Positions 34,241 to 42,556 of a DNA stretch of 64,000 nucleotides are shown piece by piece. Position 1 is the stretch's first letter. Every line of letters starts with the position of its first letter. The notes under the pieces were generated by a model that was not told the DNA's origin, made no database searches, and saw nothing but the letters and a program-made list of their open reading frames with translations. Made by a program: the position numbers and the translations under genes. Source of the stretch: Aureimonas glaciei (GTDB lineage: Bacteria; Pseudomonadota; Alphaproteobacteria; Rhizobiales; Rhizobiaceae); the NCBI RefSeq assembly GCF_014643375.1, contig NZ_BMJJ01000004.1:1-64000 (forward strand), written 5' to 3'.

Positions 34241-36274
34241 TCAGACCGCCGTGATGACGCGGCCCAGGGCGGGTCTGGGCAAAGCTTCCGTCGAGCCGCC
34301 CGACCGCGTCTGGTATCGCGACAGAATTTCACCGGCGATCCGGTCGGCGGGCATCGGCTTGCCGAAGAAGTAGCCCTGCTGCTGGTCGCAGCCGAGCGAA
34401 TGCAGCAGATCGGCCTGCTCCTTCGTCTCCACGCCCTCGGCGGTCACCTTCATGCGCATGTGATGGGCGAGCGAGACGATGGTGCCGAGAATCTCCCGCA
34501 CGTTTTGTTCGCCGGAATCGAAGGCGACCATGAAGGACTGGTCGATCTTCAGCTTGTCGAAGGGGAAGCGCCAGAGATAGCCGAGCGAGGAATAGCCGGT
34601 GCCGAAATCGTCCATGTCGATGGAGATGCCGAGCGCCTTCAGCTCGTTCAGCTGTCCCAGTATGTCGTCCGAGCGTTCCAGCAGAAGCGATTCCACCACC
34701 TCGATCTCGAGCCGCCGGCCGGGAATGCCGGCCTTGTCCAGCGCCTGCTTGACGATCGCGACCAGATCGCCGTCCCTGAACTGCACCGCCGACAGGTTGA
34801 CCGAAACGAACAGGTGCTCGGGCCAGAGCGCGATCTGCTCGGCCGCCTTGCGGATCACCCAGGTGCCGATTTCCTTGATGTAGCCGCGCGTCTCGGCGAT
34901 CGGCACGAAGAGCACCGGCGAGATGTAGCCGCCGGCGGGATCAGGCAGCCGCAGCAGGGCTTCGAAGCCGAGAAGCTGGGTGCCCGAGCCGTCTACGATG
35001 GGCTGGTAGAACAGTTCGAACCCGTCATTGGCCAAAGCGTCGCGCACCGTCGCTTCGATCTGGCGGCGGCGGTGCACCTCCTCGTCCATATGCGGCTCGA
35101 AAACGACGAAGTGCCCGGTCTTGGAGGTCTTGTGCTGGAACAGGGCCAGTTCCGAGTGCTTGACCAGCTCGCCATAGGTGCGACCGTCGCGCGGCATCAT
35201 GGCGACGCCGATGGAGACGTTGGGCCGGATGGTCTGGCCCTTCAGCTCCACCGGTTCGGCGATGGCGCGTTTGATGCTGAGGGCGACGGCGGCCAGATCG
35301 TCCGGACCGGTGACGCGCCGTCGAAGCAGGACGAAGTCGTCGGCGCCGATGCGGGCCAGAAGATCGCTGCGATCGACCGTCGCGGTCAGGCGATTGGCGA
35401 CGATCCGCAGGAGCTCGTCGCCAAAGCCCTGGCCGAGGCTGTCGTTGATATCCGACAGTCCGTCGATGTCGATGAAGCAGAAGGCCATCTCCTCGCGCGT
35501 CGCCCGGGACGTGGCGAGGATCCGCTGGGTCTCCTCCTGCATCCGCGTCCGGTTGAACAAGTGCGTCAGCGGATCGTGATTGGCGAGAAACTGGATGCGA
35601 TCGTCCGCCTCCGCGATCTTGCGGTGGCGGCGGACGTAGATCAGCAGCGGAACGCCGGTGGCCGTGAAAAGGAGCAGCAGGATCGAGAGCGCGGCATCGC
35701 GCAGCGTCACCGTGTAGGCGGTTCGGTCGTCGATCATGTCGGCGACGACGGAGAGGTAGCCGATCGTCTGGCCGTCCTGGACGAGCGGCGAGACGACGGA
35801 GGGATTGGTGCGGCCATCGTCGTGGACGACCTGCCACTTGCCCGGCTTTCCCATGGTCTGGTCCGAGAGGCGGTCCTTGGAGCTGATGCCGCCCGGGCGG
35901 TCGCGCAGGAGCCACTCGTAGCGATCGGAGCGCGAGCGGAAGACTTCCTCGCCGTTCCGATTGAAGACCGCGAAGCTGTCGATATCGGCGAGCGCTGCGA
36001 GCTGACGAATCGTCGTCTCGGCATCCGCCTTGCGCGAGACGCCGGTGAGGAAGGCGTTCACATTGCCCTCGTCGGACAGCAGCAGATCGGAGAACTTCTC
36101 GGCCTTCGTCCGCAGCGTTGTCTCGATGAGGCCCCCGATCGTGGTCGCCGCAATGTGAAGCATGCCGAACGTCACGAGGCTCGCGAGGATCGCCGCACCG
36201 AGGATGGTCGCCCAGTATCTTTTCAGTCCGTTCAGCATCGGGTGTGTCGATGATTCCTCAGTCTTCCCATGCAT
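34241..36274 (-). CDS. Membrane GGDEF-EAL cyclic-di-GMP protein with degenerate GGDEF
   Basis: A 677-residue protein. An N-terminal membrane helix (about residues 18-42) precedes a periplasmic sensor of about 160 residues, then a second helix (near residue 200) and the cytoplasmic part. The GGDEF domain spans about 230-395, with the active-site loop RIGADDFVLL in place of GG(D/E)EF, so diguanylate cyclase activity is unlikely. The EAL domain follows with intact GFEALLRLP, the NLSAVQFRD segment, DDFGTGYSSL and KIDQSFM, so it should be an active phosphodiesterase. The start is uncertain: I used the Met at 36274, while an upstream GTG at 36379 and a Met at 36238 are alternatives. Confidence 0.85.
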   Translation of the reverse strand: MHGKTEESSTHPMLNGLKRYWATILGAAILASLVTFGMLHIAATTIGGLIETTLRTKAEKFSDLLLSDEGNVNAFLTGVSRKADAETTIRQLAALADIDSFAVFNRNGEEVFRSRSDRYEWLLRDRPGGISSKDRLSDQTMGKPGKWQVVHDDGRTNPSVVSPLVQDGQTIGYLSVVADMIDDRTAYTVTLRDAALSILLLLFTATGVPLLIYVRRHRKIAEADDRIQFLANHDPLTHLFNRTRMQEETQRILATSRATREEMAFCFIDIDGLSDINDSLGQGFGDELLRIVANRLTATVDRSDLLARIGADDFVLLRRRVTGPDDLAAVALSIKRAIAEPVELKGQTIRPNVSIGVAMMPRDGRTYGELVKHSELALFQHKTSKTGHFVVFEPHMDEEVHRRRQIEATVRDALANDGFELFYQPIVDGSGTQLLGFEALLRLPDPAGGYISPVLFVPIAETRGYIKEIGTWVIRKAAEQIALWPEHLFVSVNLSAVQFRDGDLVAIVKQALDKAGIPGRRLEIEVVESLLLERSDDILGQLNELKALGISIDMDDFGTGYSSLGYLWRFPFDKLKIDQSFMVAFDSGEQNVREILGTIVSLAHHMRMKVTAEGVETKEQADLLHSLGCDQQQGYFFGKPMPADRIAGEILSRYQTRSGGSTEALPRPALGRVITAV

Positions 36275-36494
36275 AACGTCAGAAAGTAAAAATTTGGTCT
36301 GGAGCGACTTTCGCGGTTTCTTCGCTGGGCGTCGTCCGGGTCCAGCGCCGTCACTCACCTTCCGTTGCGTGACTGTCACAGGCGTTCGGAAATAAACTAT
36401 GAATCCGCGTGGGTAATTGACGCTGCCGCCGGCAATTTCTTACGATTAGTTCCAGCTCAGCCAGTCGTTCGGCAGGGGCAGGGGAGTTCATTTC

Positions 36495-36929
36495 ATGAAA
36501 GTGTTGAATTGTCTGGCGTTGGTCGCCGCGCTCGTCTTTTGCCTTTTGCCCGACGCCGCATCGGCCAAGCCCGTCCTGGTTGCGACTGTCGATATTTCCT
36601 CGCAAACGATGACGGTGACGCGCAATGGCGCCGTGGTCGATCGCTGGAAGGTGTCGACCGCCGGGGCCGGCTATCGCACGCCGACGGGGCGATACAGGCC
36701 GACCCGGATGCACCGCATGTGGTACTCAAAAAAGTACCATAACTCGCCGATGCCCCACTCGATCTTCTTCCGCGGGGGCTATGCCATCCATGGGACCGGC
36801 GCGGTGTCGCGCCTCGGTCGTCCGGCTTCCCACGGCTGCATCCGGCTGCATCCCAGCCATGCCGCCCAGCTGTATGCGATGGTCCGCAAGGTCGGCCCGG
36901 CCGGGACGTCGATCGTCATCACGCGGTAA
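36495..36929 (+). CDS. L,D-transpeptidase (YkuD), short form
   Basis: A 144-residue exported YkuD protein. The signal peptide covers residues 1-24 (ends ASAKP). The domain starts with VLVATVDISSQTMTVTRNG and has the catalytic pair His (YAIHGTG) and Cys (SHGCIRL). Unlike the enzyme at 8706 this one carries the canonical Ser-His-Gly-Cys. It is almost only catalytic domain, so no separate peptidoglycan-binding region exists. The ATG is preceded by a GGGGAG element. It is a single gene with its own divergent promoter region. Confidence 0.9.
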   Translation: MKVLNCLALVAALVFCLLPDAASAKPVLVATVDISSQTMTVTRNGAVVDRWKVSTAGAGYRTPTGRYRPTRMHRMWYSKKYHNSPMPHSIFFRGGYAIHGTGAVSRLGRPASHGCIRLHPSHAAQLYAMVRKVGPAGTSIVITR

Positions 36930-37063
36930 CGGATGATCTCCGGTCCTGAGACCGGCAACGGACACTTCCCCGCGGCGGGCGGGGCGCGTTCTCTCAAGGG
37001 CGTGAGGGCATGGAGTCAGGGCGGCCTAGGGTTCGCGGGCCTGGGCGCCTCAGGCGGAGCGGC

Positions 37064-37981
37064 TCATTCCTGCCAGCGGCGATGGAACCACATCCACTGT
37101 TCCGGATGATCGCGCACCCAGGATTCGACGACGTCGTTGAGCGTCTGGCAGCTGGCGGCGATATCGATGGCACCGTCGGCCGTCCGCGGCAGCGCGAGCT
37201 TGGGCTTCAGCTCCAGGCGGTAGCGGCCGCCCGGCAGGCGGATGGAGCGGACGGGATAGACCTCGCAGTCGAACTGCCGTGCTAGCTTGGGGACGAGCGG
37301 GTTCGTCCGGCACTCCCGGCCGAAGAAGGTGGTCTTGACGCCCTTCTTGAACTTCTGGTCGACGAGCATGCCGACGGCGCCACCGCGATCCAGCGTTCCG
37401 GCCAGCGCCCAGGCGGCGCCGGCCTTCGACGGCACCATGTGGCCGCCGCTGGTGCGGCGCGTCGCCAGGATCTCGCGCGCGATGTAGCGGTTGTTCGGTT
37501 TGCGGAAGAGGGCGGTGACTTCGAGGTCGAAGGCCGCGGCGCAGATCGGCAGCAGCTCGAAGCAGCCGAGATGCCCGGTGAAGAAGATGAAGGGGCCCTT
37601 GCGGTTGCGCAGTTCCTCGAAGATCTCGCGTCCCTCGACTTCGATGAGGCCCTCGCCGGGGCGATCGGGGTCGAAGTCGAAGATGTCGTCGAGAAACACG
37701 AACTCGGCCGCCAGGCGCGCCATCTGCTCCCAGTTGGCGCGCGCGGTCGCCTCGATCCAGGCGGCGTCCTTCTCGGGATAGGCCAGTCGCAGGTTTTCCG
37801 TCGCCACGCGGTGGCGGGGCGTCAGCGGGCCGATCCACCGGCCGAGGGCCGCGGCGGTCCGAAGCCCCGCCTGCGGCGGCATCAGGCGGATGAGGCGCAG
37901 GAGGCCGAACACAGCCTGCGCCGCCGTCCAGTCGGAGACGATGCGCCAGCGCTTCCACGCCTGCTTGAGAAGCGGGCTCAT
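37064..37981 (-). CDS. lpxXL: Lipid A very-long-chain (C28) acyltransferase
   Basis: A 305-residue member of the LpxL/HtrB lysophospholipid acyltransferase family. It has a membrane-anchoring N-terminus and the catalytic H-x4-E motif HLGCFE (about residue 128), followed by LFRKPNNRYI and VDQKFKKGVKTTFFG. Its position as the last gene of the acpXL cluster identifies it as LpxXL, which transfers the 27-hydroxyoctacosanoyl group from AcpXL to lipid A. Its ATG overlaps the stop of the preceding dehydrogenase gene by ATGA, so translation is coupled. Confidence 0.92.
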   Translation of the reverse strand: MSPLLKQAWKRWRIVSDWTAAQAVFGLLRLIRLMPPQAGLRTAAALGRWIGPLTPRHRVATENLRLAYPEKDAAWIEATARANWEQMARLAAEFVFLDDIFDFDPDRPGEGLIEVEGREIFEELRNRKGPFIFFTGHLGCFELLPICAAAFDLEVTALFRKPNNRYIAREILATRRTSGGHMVPSKAGAAWALAGTLDRGGAVGMLVDQKFKKGVKTTFFGRECRTNPLVPKLARQFDCEVYPVRSIRLPGGRYRLELKPKLALPRTADGAIDIAASCQTLNDVVESWVRDHPEQWMWFHRRWQE

Positions 37982-39021
37982 GCGGTCGGCCGGCCCTCGA
38001 TGTGGAGGATAATCTTGCCGAAGACGTCGCGCCCGGCCATGCGCTGCAGCGCGACGTCGATCTCGTCGAAGCCGATCGCCGTGTCGATCACCGGCTTCAC
38101 CAGCCCGCGGGCCATCTTCTGCATGGCGTCGGCCATGTTCTCCATCCGGCAGCCGAACGAGCCGATAAGGCGCAGCTGCTGCTGGAACAGCATCATCAGA
38201 TTGGTCGGGGCCGAGACGCCGGAGGTTGAGCCGCAGGTGACGAGCCGCCCGCCGCGCTTGAGACACAGCATCGAGCCGGCCCAGGTGTCGACGCCGACAT
38301 GCTCGAACACGACGTCGACGCCCTTCTTCTTGGTCAGCTTGCGCACCACGCCCTCGAACCGGTCGGAGCGGTAGTTGATGACGTGGTCGGCGCCGAGCGC
38401 CTTGGCGCCCTCGATCTTGGCGTCCGAGCCGACAGTGGTGATCACGGTCGCGCCCTGCCGCTTGGCGAGCTGGATCGCCGCCGAGCCGATGCCCGATCCG
38501 CCGGCATGGACGAGAATCGTTTCGCCGGCCTCCAGCTTGGCATTGTCGAACAGCATGTGCTCGACCGTGCCGAAGGTCACCGGCGCCAGGGCCGCGCCGA
38601 CGGCGTCGCAGCCGGGCGGGGCGGGGACCAGCAGGCGGACCGGCAGGTTCACGTACTCGCAGGCAAATCCGTCGAGGTGAAAACCGTGCACGCCGCCGAC
38701 ATGTTCGCACAGGTTGTCGCGGCCCTCGCGGCAGGCCTTGCACAGGCCGCAGGTGCGCGCGCCGTAGATCGAGACCAGCTGTCCCGGCAGGACGCCGCTC
38801 GCGCCCGGGCCGAGGGCTTCGACGATGCCCGACGCCTCGGCGCCGATCACCAGTGGCAGCTTGCGCTTGGCAAAGGCCATGCCGCGCCAGCCCCAGACGT
38901 CGAGATGGTTCAGCGCCACGACCTGGATGCGCACCCGCGCTTCGCCCGGCCCCGGCGCCGGCGGTTCGTCGATCTCCGTCTGGCGCAGATCCTTGTCGCC
39001 GATGAGTTGCAGTGCGCGCAT
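37978..39021 (-). CDS. Zinc-type alcohol dehydrogenase of the VLCFA cluster
   Basis: A 347-residue MDR-family oxidoreductase. A structural zinc-type Cys cluster (GARTCGLCKACREGRDNLC) and the nucleotide motif AGGSGIGSAAIQLAKRQGA are visible. In rhizobia the homologous gene (adh2XL) sits between fabF1XL and lpxXL and is thought to take part in the synthesis of the very-long-chain hydroxy fatty acid; its exact step is unsettled. It follows fabF1XL after about 28 bases and is coupled to lpxXL. Confidence 0.9.
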   Translation of the reverse strand: MRALQLIGDKDLRQTEIDEPPAPGPGEARVRIQVVALNHLDVWGWRGMAFAKRKLPLVIGAEASGIVEALGPGASGVLPGQLVSIYGARTCGLCKACREGRDNLCEHVGGVHGFHLDGFACEYVNLPVRLLVPAPPGCDAVGAALAPVTFGTVEHMLFDNAKLEAGETILVHAGGSGIGSAAIQLAKRQGATVITTVGSDAKIEGAKALGADHVINYRSDRFEGVVRKLTKKKGVDVVFEHVGVDTWAGSMLCLKRGGRLVTCGSTSGVSAPTNLMMLFQQQLRLIGSFGCRMENMADAMQKMARGLVKPVIDTAIGFDEIDVALQRMAGRDVFGKIILHIEGRPTA

Positions 39022-39049
39022 GAGATTACCTTAAAAGCGGTCTGTCGAA

Positions 39050-40330
39050 TCAGCCGGGTTCGCGGCCGAGGACGAGGCTGACATTCTGTCCGCCGAAGCC
39101 GAAGGAATTGGAGAGCACGGCGGCGACATCGGCGGAACGCTTCACGTTCGCCACCATGTCGAGAACGATCGCCGGGTCCGGGACATCATAGTTGATCGTC
39201 GGCGGCAGGACGCCCTCGCGCATGGTCAAAAGCGAAAACACCGCCTCGATCGCGCCGGCGGCGGTCAGCGTATGGCCGATCATCGACTTGTTCGACGAGA
39301 TCGGCACATCGCGGATGCGCTCGCCGAAGACCGCGGTCAGGCCGCCGGCCTCCATGCGGTCGTTCTCCGGCGTCGAGGTGCCGTGCGCATTGATGTAGCC
39401 GATATCGTCCGGCTCGAGGCCGGCATCGGCCAGGCCGTGTCGGATGGTGGCCATGATCGGCGAACCGTCGGGCTTAGACCTGGTGCGGTGAAAATCGTCG
39501 GCCTTCTCGCCGCAGCCCATGACGACGCCAAGGATGGTGGCGCCGCGGGCCTTGGCCGATTCCAGCGATTCGAGCACCAGGGCGGCGGCCCCTTCCGCGA
39601 TGACGAAACCGTCGCGGTCCTTGGAAAAGGGTTTTGAAGCCTTTTCCGGCCGCTCGTTCTGGGTGGACAGGGCCGAGAGCAGCGAGAAGCGGATCAGCGC
39701 TTCGGCGCCGACCGAGCCGTCGGTGCCGATCGAGATGGCGCGGTCGGTATCGCCGCGGCGGATCGCCTCGACGCCGAGCTGGATGGCACTGGCGCCCGAA
39801 GCGCAGGCGGTCGACAGCGTCACCGGCAGGCCCCGCGTGCCGAGACGGTCGGCGAGGCGCTCGGAAATGCCGCCGAACAGCGTCTGGCGGTACATCGCCG
39901 GGTCGCGGTTCTGGCGCACGAGTTCCAGCAGGCGGTCGTAGCCGGCTTCCTCGCGGGCCTCGCCCGGCAGCGCGTCGAGCTTGAAGCGGTGCTGCCACTC
40001 CAGTTCGATCGGCGGCGCCGCCAGGAACAGCGGCCCGGGAAAGTCCTTGTCATAGCCGGCCATGCGGACGGCCTCGAGACCGGCCGATTCGGCCAGCGCG
40101 AAGGACAGGTCGATGCCGGTCACCGGCGAGACGTCCATGAAGTCGACGGTGCCGGCGATCTTGGTACGCAGGTTGTCGGTGGCGAAGCGGGTGATGGCGT
40201 GGATGCCCGAGCGCCCCGCGGTCAGCGCCGCCCAATTGTCCTCGACGCCTTGGCCGAGCGAGGAGACGAGGCCGATCCCGGTGACGACGACGATTGGTCG
40301 GCCCTGGAAGTCCCTGTGGGAAGAAGTCAT
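39050..40330 (-). CDS. fabF1XL: Beta-ketoacyl-ACP synthase, catalytic subunit of VLCFA elongation
   Basis: A 426-residue condensing enzyme of the FabF type with a full catalytic triad: Cys176 in STACASGA, His in NAHGTSTPEND and His in KSMIGHTLTAAG. It elongates acyl groups on AcpXL toward C28. Start at the Met of MTSSHRDFQG (GGAG 8 bases upstream). It begins 13 bases after the stop of fabF2XL, giving tight operon spacing. A neighbouring degenerate paralogue suggests a catalytic/non-catalytic pair, as in KS-CLF systems. Confidence 0.92.
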   Translation of the reverse strand: MTSSHRDFQGRPIVVVTGIGLVSSLGQGVEDNWAALTAGRSGIHAITRFATDNLRTKIAGTVDFMDVSPVTGIDLSFALAESAGLEAVRMAGYDKDFPGPLFLAAPPIELEWQHRFKLDALPGEAREEAGYDRLLELVRQNRDPAMYRQTLFGGISERLADRLGTRGLPVTLSTACASGASAIQLGVEAIRRGDTDRAISIGTDGSVGAEALIRFSLLSALSTQNERPEKASKPFSKDRDGFVIAEGAAALVLESLESAKARGATILGVVMGCGEKADDFHRTRSKPDGSPIMATIRHGLADAGLEPDDIGYINAHGTSTPENDRMEAGGLTAVFGERIRDVPISSNKSMIGHTLTAAGAIEAVFSLLTMREGVLPPTINYDVPDPAIVLDMVANVKRSADVAAVLSNSFGFGGQNVSLVLGREPG

Positions 40331-40343
40331 GGCGAAAACTCCG

Positions 40344-41549
40344 TCAGCGGCCGTCGAGGGCATGGAGGACACAGACGCCTTCGCCCTGGGCGTGGCCGAT
40401 GGTTGTGACGAGCGCGCTCGACGGGGTGAAGCCGACGGCGTTCTCGACCCGGCCGTCGAAGGGCGGCAGGCCCTGGCGGCGGGCGAGCGCGGCGGCGGCG
40501 AGGGCGATGCCGGCGGAGAACTGCGCCTCGAAGGACTGGCCGAGCAAGGAGCCGAAGCTGCGCAGCGCGGCATCGGGAAAGCGGGACCTAAGGACGTCCC
40601 TCTCGGTCTCGGACAGCGCCGCGATCCCGGTCGCGCCCGACAGGATCAGGAGATCGTCATCGGTGGCGCCGCTTCTTGAGAGGAGGGCATCGAATCGCTC
40701 GGCGAGAGACGCCTGGTCCCGGGGACCGCGGTCGCCGACGACATGCTCGAGCCGGGCGTAGCCGGCACCGCCGCGGGCGGCGGCGTGCTCGGCCGATTCG
40801 AGCACCAGGAAGGCGCCGACGCTGCCGATGGTGAAGCCGTCATGGCCGGGCGTGCGCGCGAAGACCGGGCGCCATTCGCCGGTGAGGAGATAGCCGCCCA
40901 TCTCGTAATTGGTCAGAAGATCCTTGCGCTCGGCCGAAAACGCGCCGCCGACGAGGCAGATGTCGCTCTGCCCGGCGGCGATCCGCGCTGCGGCGGTCGC
41001 GATTGCCGAAATGCCTGCGCCCTCCTCGCCCATGAAGGTGCGCGAGGAGCCCGTGACCTTATGGACGATCGAAATGTTGCCGGCCAGAAGGTTCGACAGC
41101 TGCGCCAGGAACAGGGTCGGCCGCAGTTCGGAGGAGAGCGTCTCATTGACCATCGCCTGGGGATCGGCAAGGCCGCGGGCCCGCTGCATGACCAGTGCGT
41201 CGACCGCGGCGTCGCGCTCGCCGCCGCCGGCTGCCACGATCATGTCGATCTTCGAGCGGGTCTCCTCGCCCTCCTCGATACCGGCGTCGCCCAGCGCCAG
41301 GCCGGCGGCGTAGGTTCCGAGCTTCTGCCAGGTCTCCATCTGGCGCTGGTCGCCCTTTTTCGGGATCTGCTGCGACCAGTCGATGGCCGGCAGCGGATGG
41401 ACGAAATGGGGGGCGTAGCCTTCGGCATCGATCTCGGGCTGTGGCACGCTGTCGACGCCGAGGCGGTCGAGATGGGCCTCGATGCCCTCGCCGAGCGAGG
41501 AAACCAGGCCGATGCCGGTGATGAGCACGTCCCGCGCAGGATTGTTCAT
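40344..41549 (-). CDS. fabF2XL: Degenerate beta-ketoacyl-ACP synthase (chain-length-factor-like)
   Basis: A 401-residue FabF homologue without the catalytic residues. The region equivalent to STACASG reads TGSSRTFMGEEG, so the Cys is absent. NAHGTST is replaced by LSGATGI, and KSMIGHT by SLLGQSFEAQFSAG. The GIGLVSSLGEGIEAHL N-terminus and overall length remain. It is thought to pair with FabF1XL and perhaps define chain length, as in type II polyketide KS-CLF pairs. It follows acpXL after 124 bases. The usual fabZXL dehydratase gene would be expected in that gap and is not there. Confidence 0.88.
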   Translation of the reverse strand: MNNPARDVLITGIGLVSSLGEGIEAHLDRLGVDSVPQPEIDAEGYAPHFVHPLPAIDWSQQIPKKGDQRQMETWQKLGTYAAGLALGDAGIEEGEETRSKIDMIVAAGGGERDAAVDALVMQRARGLADPQAMVNETLSSELRPTLFLAQLSNLLAGNISIVHKVTGSSRTFMGEEGAGISAIATAAARIAAGQSDICLVGGAFSAERKDLLTNYEMGGYLLTGEWRPVFARTPGHDGFTIGSVGAFLVLESAEHAAARGGAGYARLEHVVGDRGPRDQASLAERFDALLSRSGATDDDLLILSGATGIAALSETERDVLRSRFPDAALRSFGSLLGQSFEAQFSAGIALAAAALARRQGLPPFDGRVENAVGFTPSSALVTTIGHAQGEGVCVLHALDGR

Positions 41550-41673
41550 GGCGCTTCCAACTCGTTCAGGTCCGAGACAACCGAAAGGCGCCAGCGGGCC
41601 TGTGTCGCGCCGGGCGCAAGGCCCGGCAGCGGGGGCGGCCGCCGACCGCCGTTCCGGTCCGGGGTATCGCCGC

Positions 41674-41955
41674 TCAGGCGGTCTTGGCGGCGCGCAGTTC
41701 GTCGATCTTGGCGCAGAGGTTCTTCAGGACGAAGTACTCCTCCGTCGCCGCCTCTCCCTCGTTGACGCGCTGCGTCCACTGCTCGAGCGGGATCTTGATG
41801 CCAAATTCCTTGTCGATGGCAAAGACGATGTCGAGAAAGTCGAGCGAGTCGATGCCCAGATCGTCGATCGTATGGCTTTCGGGCGTGATCTGGTCGCGAT
41901 CGATCTCGCTGGTCTCGGCGATGATGTCCGCCACCTTGTCGAACGTTGATGACAA
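41674..41955 (-). CDS. acpXL: Specialised acyl carrier protein for lipid A C28 chain
   Basis: A 93-residue acyl carrier protein. The phosphopantetheine Ser is residue 37 in [15 protein letters not shown], and the sequence [14 protein letters not shown] is characteristic of AcpXL, the carrier for 27-hydroxyoctacosanoic acid found in Rhizobiales. The frame starts with TTG at 41953-41955, which aligns with the remembered ATG start of rhizobial AcpXL; GAGGA lies 7 bases upstream, supporting it. It is the first gene of a five-gene operon, with a long intergenic region upstream. Confidence 0.9.
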   Translation of the reverse strand: MSSTFDKVADIIAETSEIDRDQITPESHTIDDLGIDSLDFLDIVFAIDKEFGIKIPLEQWTQRVNEGEAATEEYFVLKNLCAKIDELRAAKTA

Positions 41956-42332
41956 AGGCCTGTCCTCGTGTCTGGTGGCGATGCGGGACCGCCGTTTGAT
42001 GTGCAGTGCGAATTCGCGAAGCTATAGGGGGTCGGCGCGCAAAAGCAAAGTTGGATGCGGGGACGCACGGATCGGCGGGCGAGGCGGGGTCGCCGACGGA
42101 CCGTCCAACCCCGCATATAAAGAGATCGCGTCCCGGTCGGCATTCTGACGGGCGCCGGTGGAAAGGCCACCCGGCCCCGACCGCGCGCTTCAGAGGGGGA
42201 GCGTTCGCTCCCGCTCGAAGCGCACAAGGCGCCGCGAGACTCGCCGCGGCATGGCATTCATCTGGCGTGTCGGGCGCATGCCTGCGCCGACTGTCACGCA
42301 TCCAAGGCATTGGCCATTAACCCGATCTTAAC

Positions 42333-42356
42333 AAAGGCCAATTGGCGGGCCTTTTT
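42333..42356 (+). terminator. Terminator-like hairpin, no upstream gene
   Basis: AAAGGCC (42333-42339) pairs with GGCCTTT (42348-42354) and continues into T5. In the plus direction it would end a transcript that begins between the acpXL start and here, for which no coding frame is seen. Confidence 0.45.
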
Positions 42357-42495
42357 GTGGCTTTGTCGCAACAGGACTGTGGCCAAGATGCTTCCGAACC
42401 GCTTCCGCGATTGCATCCGGCGGGCGAGTGGGAGATGTTCAAATTCGAAAGAATGAAGCTTTTGCTTGGCACTTTCGACACGAGGACGGGGCAGA

Positions 42496-42510
42496 GAAGG
42501 CTTGACCTTC
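42496..42510 (+). promoter_or_regulatory. Leader hairpin of first porin
   Basis: GAAGG and CCTTC form a 5-bp stem about 47 bases upstream of the porin start. A matching, stronger GAAGGT-TT-ACCTTC occurs at the same distance before the second porin, so it is likely conserved for regulation or message stability. Confidence 0.5.
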
Positions 42511-42556
42511 ACAACAAGGCCCAGCCCACTTTGTTAACTTGACTGGAGGTCAGGAC

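Larger units (their letters stand above)
41956..42556. other. Divergent intergenic region between acpXL and first porin
   Basis: About 600 bases with no convincing gene. It contains an orphan terminator-like hairpin (42333-42356) and, before the porin start, a 5-prime leader hairpin (42496-42510) shared with the second porin. A small peptide or RNA cannot be excluded. Confidence 0.6.

Noticed and set aside
37982-38743. Upstream extension of the lpxXL frame through the alcohol dehydrogenase gene
   Set aside because: It is antisense-frame or out-of-frame to a clear dehydrogenase and lacks a start signal; the ATGA junction at 37978-37981 defines the gene boundary.
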